Shown here: in pieces, positions 45,140-52,994 of the stretch | Layout: each line of letters opens with the position of its first letter | Numbering within the stretch: the first letter of the stretch is position 1 | Assembly: GCF_014636095.1 (NCBI RefSeq) | Contig: NZ_BMDV01000002.1 | Span: 755,734 to 819,733 of the forward strand | Length of the DNA stretch: 64,000 bases | Direction of reading: 5' to 3' | Source: Acinetobacter modestus | Lineage (GTDB): Bacteria > Pseudomonadota > Gammaproteobacteria > Pseudomonadales > Moraxellaceae | Notes under the pieces: generated by a model | What the model saw: the letters and a program-made list of their open reading frames with translations, nothing else | The model's database searches: none | Told to the model about the DNA's origin: nothing | Translations under genes and position numbers: made by a program

Positions 45140-46953
45140 ACTTTGCAACTTTAAAAATTAATCAGCAGCAATGGCGTGCCGCTGGGCAGCGTCTCATTGA
45201 AATGGCGATTGCAGAGTTTCTATATGAAGAAATTATTGAAGTGAAAGCCATATCCGCAGGACGTTATCAGTTAGATCTGGGCAATCGTCAGTATGAGTTT
45301 CAAGGCCATCAATATTTGTTAGGGCACTGGAATATTCAGGACGGCTCGGTACGTGATGTAAGCAAGGGTCAGCAGAGTGATCAGCCTGCTTGGAATTTAC
45401 ATGAGTTTATTGTTGCAATGGCTGACAGTTCCAATGTAAAGCCATTCACCAAAGCGTATTTGATTAAGGAAATGAATAATACTTGGTTGGCAGAAGCGCA
45501 CCTATTTAATGAAGCGCGTTTACCAAGCACAGCAGTGCTGACTGAACCGCACTATAAAGTTGAAGGCATGCTACGTGGTCACCCTTGGCTGATTATGAGC
45601 AAAGGCCGTATGGGCTTTGGTTATGATGATTATTTAAGTGCTGCACCAGAGCTATCTCCAGAAGTCAAAGTACTCTGGTTGGCTGTACATCGTGATCTAG
45701 CAGAATTCCGCAGTACAGAACAATGGGATGCTTGTGGTTTATATCAACATGAATTTGATGCCAATGAACTACAGCAGTTCATCCAAATTTTGAAAGAAAA
45801 AAATCTCGACCCTCAAAATTACTTTTTGATTCCTGTACATGCTTGGCAATGGCATCAATGGTTGGTTCCAACCTATGCCAATGAAATTGTCGACCAGAAA
45901 ATCATTGAGCTCAACATTAGCCAAGACAGCTATGTGCCAATGCAGTCTATTCGTACATTATGCAATACATCGAACTTACAACGTCATTACATTAAACTGC
46001 CTGTCAGTATTTTTAATACCGCTGTTTATCGTGGACTACCATCAAAACGTAATCTTGCTGCGCCAGCTGTAACTGGATGGTTAAAGCAAATCCATCAGCA
46101 AGATCAAGACCTGCAGAATACCGGTGTGGTTTTCTTAGGTGAAGTTGCAACTTTAACCATTCACCAGCCATGTTTTGACCGAATAGAAGGTGCACCTTAC
46201 CAATTTAAAGAGTTGTTTGGTTGCTTGTGGCGTGAAAGTGTCGATCGCTATGTTGATCCATCACAGCAAGTGCTCTCTCAAGCAGCCTTATTACATCGGG
46301 ATATTTCAGGTCAATCAATCCTAAGCGTACTGATTCAAGCATCAGGTCTAAGTCCTTTGGCATGGTTAGCACAATTTGCCCAAGTCTGCCTCAGTCCGTT
46401 ACTGCTTTGTCTGTATCGCTATGGCTTAGCTTTTTCACCGCATGGTGAAAACACCATGTTGGTACATGAAAATGGTGTGCCAAAAGCATTGGTATTAAAA
46501 GACTTTATTGATGACATCAATTTGGTGGATGAAGATTTCCCTGAATTGGCGCAATTGCCATCTGAAGGCAGTTTGTTATTACGTCATGAAGCGACAGATT
46601 TAAGTCATTTTATTTTCACTGGGCTGTTCATGGTGCATTACCGTTATATCTGTAATGTGTTCTTGCAAGATTACCCAGAATATTCAGAACAGGATTTCTG
46701 GCAAACCATTTCTAACACCATTGTTGCGTTTAACCAACAACATCCCGAGTTGGCTGAACGTGCTGAAAAATTTGCCATGTTACGCCCAACCTACACCAAA
46801 ATTTGTTTGAACCGTGTCCGCCTATTTACCACCAGTTATAACGATGAAGCAGAGCGTCCAGTGCCTGTATTCCTTGATCCAATCCCTAACCCAGTCAGCC
46901 CTGAAACATTGGCTGAATGGTCGATTCAGCAAACTGAATCGAAAGCGGGTTAA
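45136..46953 (+). CDS. acbC: NIS siderophore synthetase, AcbC-like (IucA/IucC family)
   Basis: Second citrate-amide synthetase of the operon, 605 residues. It shows LIPVHAWQWHQWL, SIRTLCN, the KLPVSIFNTAVYRGLPSKR stretch, the RDISGQSILS segment, and YRYGLAFSPHGENTML near the C-terminal active region. Two NIS enzymes are needed to acylate both ends of citrate, one being AcbA. The ATG overlaps the acbB stop (ATGA). An acyl group with a long chain, (E)-2-octenoyl in acinetoferrin, would be carried by the substrate. Confidence 0.88.
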   Translation: MNFATLKINQQQWRAAGQRLIEMAIAEFLYEEIIEVKAISAGRYQLDLGNRQYEFQGHQYLLGHWNIQDGSVRDVSKGQQSDQPAWNLHEFIVAMADSSNVKPFTKAYLIKEMNNTWLAEAHLFNEARLPSTAVLTEPHYKVEGMLRGHPWLIMSKGRMGFGYDDYLSAAPELSPEVKVLWLAVHRDLAEFRSTEQWDACGLYQHEFDANELQQFIQILKEKNLDPQNYFLIPVHAWQWHQWLVPTYANEIVDQKIIELNISQDSYVPMQSIRTLCNTSNLQRHYIKLPVSIFNTAVYRGLPSKRNLAAPAVTGWLKQIHQQDQDLQNTGVVFLGEVATLTIHQPCFDRIEGAPYQFKELFGCLWRESVDRYVDPSQQVLSQAALLHRDISGQSILSVLIQASGLSPLAWLAQFAQVCLSPLLLCLYRYGLAFSPHGENTMLVHENGVPKALVLKDFIDDINLVDEDFPELAQLPSEGSLLLRHEATDLSHFIFTGLFMVHYRYICNVFLQDYPEYSEQDFWQTISNTIVAFNQQHPELAERAEKFAMLRPTYTKICLNRVRLFTTSYNDEAERPVPVFLDPIPNPVSPETLAEWSIQQTESKAG

Positions 46954-46983
46954 GTCTTCTTCTAAATTTTATAAAGGTTCGAT

Positions 46984-47622
46984 ATGAAAACAATTTCTCA
47001 GCAATTACCTGACTACTTTGAATACCACGAAGATGGAACACAGTATTACTTACGTCAAGTGCAATATCCACAAGATATTCCTTTGCTGCATCAATGGATG
47101 CATGAACCGCATGTCATTCCACAATGGCAATTGAATAAATCTGAGTTAGATCTACAAGTTTACTTCGACAAAATGCTAGCAGATGACCATCAACGTTTAT
47201 TGATTGTGGGCGTGGATGGCAAAGATGTGGGATATACCGAAATCTATGAAGGTAAACGTGATCGTTTAGGCCGTTATTATGAAGGTGATGACAATGATCT
47301 CGGTTGGCATTTGCTATTTGGCGATAAATCTGTGTTTGGCAAAGGCTTTTTACGTCCAACAATTCGTTTACTGAGTTTCTATATTTTTGAACATTCACAA
47401 GCGAAAAAAATCGTGGGTGAACCAGACCATACGGTTAAACCTTATGCTGCTGTGGTCGCAGAACTTTGCTACGAAACCCAAAGTTTAATTCCGATGCCAG
47501 AAAAAACGGCAATGCTGTATTACTGCTTTAGAGAAACTTTTTATAACAAGTTTGGTGAATATTATCAAACATCACAACAACAGCTAGCTGATCAGCCAGC
47601 CAAAATCCTGAGTGTTACATGA
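46984..47622 (+). CDS. acbD: AcbD-like hydroxamate acyltransferase (GNAT, IucB family)
   Basis: 212-residue acyltransferase that acylates the N-hydroxylated amine to the hydroxamate. It has the IucB-type domain: IPLLHQWMHEPHVIPQW, DVGYTEIYEGKRDRLGRYY, GWHLLFGDKSVFGKGFLRP (acyl-CoA site) and VGEPDHTVKPYAA. AAAGG precedes the ATG by a few bases. Its end overlaps actB by four bases. The acyl chain length specificity cannot be read from sequence. Confidence 0.88.
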   Translation: MKTISQQLPDYFEYHEDGTQYYLRQVQYPQDIPLLHQWMHEPHVIPQWQLNKSELDLQVYFDKMLADDHQRLLIVGVDGKDVGYTEIYEGKRDRLGRYYEGDDNDLGWHLLFGDKSVFGKGFLRPTIRLLSFYIFEHSQAKKIVGEPDHTVKPYAAVVAELCYETQSLIPMPEKTAMLYYCFRETFYNKFGEYYQTSQQQLADQPAKILSVT

Positions 47623-47990
47623 GCCTATCTATCAATGAGATACACATCTTGGACATGCGCTTTGCCGCGCATGTCTCAGTGGCAGAATTTGAGCAATGGT
47701 TAATGCATATTCAACAATATTTCGAACAAAAAAGAAGTTTTGTGCTGATTATGCAAACCGAGCCGAATACTGAATTTCCCGAAGAATATCGGGTGATTCA
47801 GGGGAAATGGTACAAAAAATATAAACAAGATTTTTATCAATATTGTTTTGGCCTTGCTCGAATTGCCCAAGATGAAGCAGATCGTATTCGATTAGACACG
47901 CCAGCTTTGCAAAAAGCCTGGCATGTTCCTTATTTTGTCAGTTTAGAAAAGACCGATGCCGTGCAATGGGCGATGCAGAGGTACTTATGA
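47619..47990 (+). CDS. actB: Small operon protein, ActB-like, 123 residues
   Basis: Soluble 123-residue protein without signal peptide. An N-terminal strand (INEIHILDMRF) followed by helix (VSVAEFEQWLMHIQQYF) and strand (KRSFVLIMQTEPN) suggests a small alpha/beta, STAS-like fold, but I do not recognise the family. ATGA-type overlaps with acbD and actC show co-translation. In the published operon the same place is occupied by a gene named actB. Its biochemical role is not evident. Confidence 0.72.
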   Translation: MSLSINEIHILDMRFAAHVSVAEFEQWLMHIQQYFEQKRSFVLIMQTEPNTEFPEEYRVIQGKWYKKYKQDFYQYCFGLARIAQDEADRIRLDTPALQKAWHVPYFVSLEKTDAVQWAMQRYL

Positions 47991-49228
47991 ATCAACAAAC
48001 AAAACCTGACCAAGATTTTCCAATCAAAACAGTCTCTGCACTGAGTTTATCTGCGGTGGTGGTGTTGTACCTTGCTCATGCATTACCCCTGTATTTTTAT
48101 AATGTTGCCTTACCTGCGATTTTGCGTCATCAAGGGGTTGATCTGCGTTGGATTGGCATGTTGTCGCTACTGTATATCCCATGGGCCTTTAAGTTTTTTT
48201 GGGCGACCTTAATTGATTGTTTTTATTTTAAGGCACTTGGTAAACGTAAGACTTGGCTTTTATTTACTCAAATTGCCTTGGTATTAGGTGTCGTTGCCTT
48301 GGCTTTGACTCAATTCGATTACGGTCTAAGTATCTTTGTCATTGTCGGTCTATGGATTTCAACCTTTGCCGCAACCCAAGATATTGCGATAGATGGTTAT
48401 ACCGTTGAAACCTTTTCTGAATCCGAATATCGCCTAGGCAGTATGGCGCAAAGTATTGGCGTGGCGTTAGGCAGTATGATTGGTGGTGCTGCAACTTTGT
48501 GGCTTTATCAATTGTATGGTTGGCAAACAGCACTGATGTGTTTAGCTGCAATGACAGCACTGACCATGTTGGCAGTGTTTCAGATCAAAGAAAAAACCAA
48601 TACTGAAAAAATTGCCAAGCAAGCGCCGAGTCTGATTCGCGCCTTTAAGCGCCCTGAGATGCTTTGGGCTTTGGCTTTGATCGTGTGTTATCGCGTAGTC
48701 GAAGCACCAGCAATGGCCATGCTAAATCCAATGCTGATTGATCAAAAATGGTCTCTGGCAGAGATTGGGGTGCTGATGTCTGTGATTGGTGCTGGTATTG
48801 GCTTGTTGGCTGCCGTAACAGCGGCTTTCTTACTAAAAAAAATAGCAGCAACACAATTACTGATTTGGGCTGGTTGGGCACGTAGTTTGGTTTATGCCGT
48901 GCTTGGTGCAGCCGTCTTACTTAGCTGGTTTAACCAGTGGCATATGTTATTGGGGTTATTTGTTGTGGTTATTTTGGCGATTCGCTATATCGCCATGACC
49001 GCTTTATACGCTCATTTCATGTATACCAGCTCCAAAGAACAAGCTGGAACAGACTTTACAATTTTGGTTTGTTTCGAGCTATTGGTTTACTTCATTGGCG
49101 GTGCAATGTCTGGTTTCTTGGCCAAAGCCTTTGGTTATGGAAATTTCTATCTCATTTTAGCGGCAGCATCTGTCTTGAGCGTCTTGCTCAGCCAAGTGTT
49201 AATCCACAAAGCAAAACAAACGGAATAA
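47987..49228 (+). CDS. actC: ActC-like MFS transporter (RhtX-type siderophore importer)
   Basis: 413-residue inner-membrane protein with about 12 hydrophobic segments, of the RhtX/FptX type: HALPLYFYNVALPAILRHQG, IPWAFKFFWATLID, ATQDIAIDGYTVE, a motif set shared with AmpG-like transporters. RhtX imports ferric rhizobactin 1021, which is chemically close to acinetoferrin, so it likely carries the ferric siderophore across the inner membrane. The ATG at 47987 overlaps the actB stop, with GAGG five bases upstream. Confidence 0.88.
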   Translation: MNQQTKPDQDFPIKTVSALSLSAVVVLYLAHALPLYFYNVALPAILRHQGVDLRWIGMLSLLYIPWAFKFFWATLIDCFYFKALGKRKTWLLFTQIALVLGVVALALTQFDYGLSIFVIVGLWISTFAATQDIAIDGYTVETFSESEYRLGSMAQSIGVALGSMIGGAATLWLYQLYGWQTALMCLAAMTALTMLAVFQIKEKTNTEKIAKQAPSLIRAFKRPEMLWALALIVCYRVVEAPAMAMLNPMLIDQKWSLAEIGVLMSVIGAGIGLLAAVTAAFLLKKIAATQLLIWAGWARSLVYAVLGAAVLLSWFNQWHMLLGLFVVVILAIRYIAMTALYAHFMYTSSKEQAGTDFTILVCFELLVYFIGGAMSGFLAKAFGYGNFYLILAAASVLSVLLSQVLIHKAKQTE

Positions 49229-49246
49229 CTCACCTAGGGGTAATTT

Positions 49247-51514
49247 ATGAAAGTACCTTCACTTTCAACATCATTAACGCTATTAAGCTTAGCAATCAGT
49301 ACTCAATTGTATGCACAAACAGTTGAAGCTGATGCCGCTGTTCAAACGACTGCTGCAGTAGAAAGTCAAAAACCAGCACAACTTGCACCCATCGTTGTAA
49401 CTGCATCACGTTCAGCACAAAGTATTGCTGAAATTGCGGGTACAGTTTATCGCATTGAACAAGAAGATATTGCAAAACAAGCTGCCGCAGGTAAAAGTAC
49501 GGCAGATATTTTAGGTTTATTAGTACCATCATTGACACCAAGTTCTGGTACAACCAGTAACTATGGTATGACGATGCGTGGACGTACAGTGCAATACATG
49601 ATTGATGGCGTACCGCAAACGGGTTCCCGTGACAGCTCGCGTCAGTTAAATAGCATCAGCCCAGATATGATTGAACGTGTTGAAGTGGTCTCGGGGGCAA
49701 GTAGTATTTATGGTTCTGGTGCAACGGGCGGGATCATCAATATTATTACTAAAAAAGGGTCGACCGACGGCGTTCATTTTGAATCAAAACTTGGCGTAAC
49801 TTCTGGCGATAACTTTAAAAATGATGCCTTGGCTTATGAGGTGTATCAATCTGCTGCTTTTAAACAAGGGGACTGGAATGGTTTTCTTGGGGCAAGCTAT
49901 ACCAAACGCGGTGAGATTCAAGACAGTCATGGTGACCGAATTGGGCCTGAAGTCGCACAGACTGACCGTCAAGATACAGAAACTATTGATGTGAATGGTC
50001 GCTTGGGTTGGCAGTTTACTGACAAGCAAAGTATTAGTATCGGCGCACAATATTATAATGACGAACAAGATAGTGACTATGGTGCAGACTATGGACCAGG
50101 ACTGGCAGTTTTATTGAATGGTGCAAAACCAAGCCAGAAAGCAGTCAAAGGTTTGGAACTTAATACTCAGCCAAGAACGAAACGTGCAGCTGTAAATGCA
50201 CAATATGAAAACCAAGATTTCTTTGGTCAGACTTTAAATGCGGAGGCTTACTATCGAACTGAAAAAGGTAGATTCTATCCGAGTGCAAATACTTTGGCAC
50301 ATACATCAATTGCAGGAGGAGGAACATATATTGTTACCCAGTCTGAGACGGATATTGATGTATTTGGTGCAAGGTTAGCGTTACAGAGTAAACTAGACCT
50401 TGCAGAGCGAGCTTTACATTTAACATATGGAATGGATTTTGATAAGGAAAAAGGCAAAGCAACAGCCCAGTTATATGATTTGAATACATTTATGAGTAGT
50501 AATGGTTTGAAATTCAAACCATTAAATAATTATGGTTTTGGTCCAGATGTAGATACTGAGAAACTCGGTTTCTTCTTACAGAGCCAATTTGAAGTCACTG
50601 ATCGCTTAAACCTACAAGCAGGCTTGCGCCATGAACGAATTGATAGCCAAGTGCAAGATTCTGTTCCTTATTCTGAAGCGATGGTTGCAGATTTCGTCTC
50701 AGGATATAACTCTAAGACTTTAAAAGGTGGGTCGGTCAAGCACGATGCGACTTTATTTAACTTAGGTGCTGTTTATCATTTAACAGATACTCAACAAGTC
50801 TTTGCCAATTTCTCTCAAGGTGCAAACTTACCAGACGTACAACGTATGCTCAGAGACGTTCCAGCAAACTTTGTTGTAAGCAATCAAACCATTGATCCAA
50901 TTAAAGTGAATAGTTTTGAGCTAGGTTGGCGTCTACAAGACAATGCGTTAACCACAGGGCTTACGGCGTTCTATAACAAGTCTGATAAATCTTTGAAATT
51001 TGGTCCACCAAACTTTGCAATCGAAGTGATTGATACTGATGAACGTATTTATGGTCTAGAAGGTAATGTGAAGTATGTAGTGACTGATGCATGGAATGTC
51101 GGTGGTACTTTGGCTTATACACGTGGTCAATTTAAAAATACCAACGGTAAATGGCAAGAGTTAGATGCCATCCGTGTTGCACCCTTAAAAGGAACTGTCT
51201 ATTCAGATTGGCAATTTAACGATGGTTTAGGTTTGCGTGTTCAAACCTTGGCAATTGGCGGTACAGACAAAGCACGTAAAGAAGCCATTGAAAATGGCAG
51301 TCGTCCGCCTGCTGAAATTAAAGGTTTTGCAGTGATGGATGTGATTGCCAATGCGAAAGCCGGTCCGGGTACTTTAGGATTTGGAGTTTATAATGTTTGG
51401 AATACTGATTATAAGTCTGTATATAGCCAAGCAGTTTCGACCGTGTATGGCGATATTTCTAGTCTAGCTGCACAAGGTCGTACTTATGGTTTGAGTTATA
51501 CCCTCAAATACTAA
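49247..51514 (+). CDS. actA: ActA-like TonB-dependent ferric siderophore receptor
   Basis: 755-residue outer-membrane receptor. Signal peptide ending around QLYAQ, TonB box-like APIVVTASR near 47-55, plug domain with VEVVSGASSIYGSGATGGIINIITKKG, and a 22-strand barrel ending in the aromatic LSYTLKY. It would take up ferric acinetoferrin. AGGGG lies nine bases before the ATG. A hairpin terminator follows immediately, before actD. Confidence 0.93.
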   Translation: MKVPSLSTSLTLLSLAISTQLYAQTVEADAAVQTTAAVESQKPAQLAPIVVTASRSAQSIAEIAGTVYRIEQEDIAKQAAAGKSTADILGLLVPSLTPSSGTTSNYGMTMRGRTVQYMIDGVPQTGSRDSSRQLNSISPDMIERVEVVSGASSIYGSGATGGIINIITKKGSTDGVHFESKLGVTSGDNFKNDALAYEVYQSAAFKQGDWNGFLGASYTKRGEIQDSHGDRIGPEVAQTDRQDTETIDVNGRLGWQFTDKQSISIGAQYYNDEQDSDYGADYGPGLAVLLNGAKPSQKAVKGLELNTQPRTKRAAVNAQYENQDFFGQTLNAEAYYRTEKGRFYPSANTLAHTSIAGGGTYIVTQSETDIDVFGARLALQSKLDLAERALHLTYGMDFDKEKGKATAQLYDLNTFMSSNGLKFKPLNNYGFGPDVDTEKLGFFLQSQFEVTDRLNLQAGLRHERIDSQVQDSVPYSEAMVADFVSGYNSKTLKGGSVKHDATLFNLGAVYHLTDTQQVFANFSQGANLPDVQRMLRDVPANFVVSNQTIDPIKVNSFELGWRLQDNALTTGLTAFYNKSDKSLKFGPPNFAIEVIDTDERIYGLEGNVKYVVTDAWNVGGTLAYTRGQFKNTNGKWQELDAIRVAPLKGTVYSDWQFNDGLGLRVQTLAIGGTDKARKEAIENGSRPPAEIKGFAVMDVIANAKAGPGTLGFGVYNVWNTDYKSVYSQAVSTVYGDISSLAAQGRTYGLSYTLKY

Positions 51515-51521
51515 TCTAATC

Positions 51522-51553
51522 AAAAAGGCATCTGTTTAGATGCCTTTTCTTTT
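51522..51553 (+). terminator. Terminator-like hairpin between actA and actD
   Basis: AAAAGGCATCT-GTTT-AGATGCCTTTTCTTTT, perfect 11-base arms, eight bases after the actA stop and 11 before the actD start. It could end most transcripts at actA and let a minority read into actD. Confidence 0.85.
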
Positions 51554-51563
51554 GATGATTTTG

Positions 51564-52808
51564 ATGATGAACAATAATTTAAAATTTTTAGCACTGGCTG
51601 CTTTGATCAATGGAACTTGTTTTTCCATGATTCTCCCTTTACTTGCTCCATTGACACGACAATTGCATTTATCTGAATTCCAAGGTGGCGTGATTGTTTC
51701 CGCAGGGGCAATCTGTATGGCAATTGCATCGATCTGGATTGCGAAAAAGAAAAATCAACTATCTCCCAACCAACTCGTCAATTATGGTTTTTGGGGAATG
51801 ACCTTTACTTGGGCTATTTTCACCTTGATTCTGTATTTTGGAACACAAGCGATTTTACCCACGTTGTTCATTTTTATTTTACTGGTATTGAGTCGTGCTT
51901 CTACAGGCATTTTTATGGCTTTGCCACAAATTGGTCTGCAAAGTTATGTGATGACACATGCAGTAGAAGCGAATGATCGTAGTAAGCAGATGGCTATGTT
52001 TGGTGCAATGAATAGTTTTGGGATGATTGTTGGGCCATTTGCAACTTCAGTTTTATTGTTTGGTGGTTTACTTTTCCCGATGTGGATTGCTGTGGCTTTA
52101 CTTGGCTTAGTCAGTATTGCACTCGGCATCCTATTTAGTAAAAGTCCGCAAGTTCAGGCTGACTCATTCAATCCGCAACAAGATAAAGATAATGCACTAG
52201 CGAATGAGCCGATTATGAAGCAAAGTCTGATCTGGTTAACTCTAGGTTTTGTCACTTATGTTGCAATTGTGACTTTAAATATGACGGCAGGTTTTTATAT
52301 TCAGGATAAGTTTTATCTCAGTAGCCAACAGAGTGCAGTTTATTTTTCTCAATGTATGTTAGTAGTTGGAGTCTGTCTGGTACTGACGCAGCTTTTAATT
52401 GTGAAAGTCTTACAACTTAAATTAAATAGTTTGGTGATTATTGGCTTAGTCACCATGTGTTTTGGTCTATTACTTTCAATCTACGCACCCACAATTTTTG
52501 TATTTCAGGCAAGTTATATTTTTTATGGTATTTCTGTGGCGTGCTTATTACCTGCATTTACCACAGGCGCTGCTCAAGCCGTATCTCAGCAATCACAGGT
52601 TAAAATGGCAAGTTTTTGTACGGCAACACAGGCACTGGGCTTAATTGTTGGCCCATTACTCAGTACATTCCTGTACCGTTTTAATACCCATTTCCCATTC
52701 TATTTATTACTTTTCTTAACCCTATCGATTGGCCTTTATTTTAGCTGGGTATTGATTCGAAAAAAGGATGAAACGACTTTGTTAGTTGATGAAAACACAC
52801 CAAATTAG
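51564..52808 (+). CDS. actD: ActD-like MFS transporter (probable siderophore exporter)
   Basis: 414-residue inner-membrane protein with about 12 hydrophobic segments of the major facilitator superfamily. LLAPLTRQLHLSEFQGGVIVSAGAI is the typical first-to-second-helix region, and MNSFGMIVGPF resembles the drug-efflux class. In the published operon the last gene, actD, encodes an MFS protein suggested to act in siderophore export. ATG codons at 51564 and 51567 are the likely starts; an in-frame ATG at 51540 lies inside the preceding terminator hairpin and is rejected. Confidence 0.83.
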   Translation: MMNNNLKFLALAALINGTCFSMILPLLAPLTRQLHLSEFQGGVIVSAGAICMAIASIWIAKKKNQLSPNQLVNYGFWGMTFTWAIFTLILYFGTQAILPTLFIFILLVLSRASTGIFMALPQIGLQSYVMTHAVEANDRSKQMAMFGAMNSFGMIVGPFATSVLLFGGLLFPMWIAVALLGLVSIALGILFSKSPQVQADSFNPQQDKDNALANEPIMKQSLIWLTLGFVTYVAIVTLNMTAGFYIQDKFYLSSQQSAVYFSQCMLVVGVCLVLTQLLIVKVLQLKLNSLVIIGLVTMCFGLLLSIYAPTIFVFQASYIFYGISVACLLPAFTTGAAQAVSQQSQVKMASFCTATQALGLIVGPLLSTFLYRFNTHFPFYLLLFLTLSIGLYFSWVLIRKKDETTLLVDENTPN

Positions 52809-52994
52809 ACTAAAAAACATTCACTTTTTTGGTTGTGATGCAAGGAATCTTTACAAAATTAGGTAACTATAAGCTTTAAAAAGTAATAATTGATCGTTTT
52901 TTAATCAATTTTATTTCATTTATTAACGAGTTGGATTCTAGTTTGTTTTTTTGAGTACCCTATAAAGCGTCATAGCAAAATCAAAGGAGTAAAG

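Noticed and set aside
51540-51563. Earlier ATG for actD at 51540.
   Set aside because: It lies in the right arm of the terminator hairpin and would add eight residues before a natural N-terminus; the ATG codons at 51564/51567 are better.
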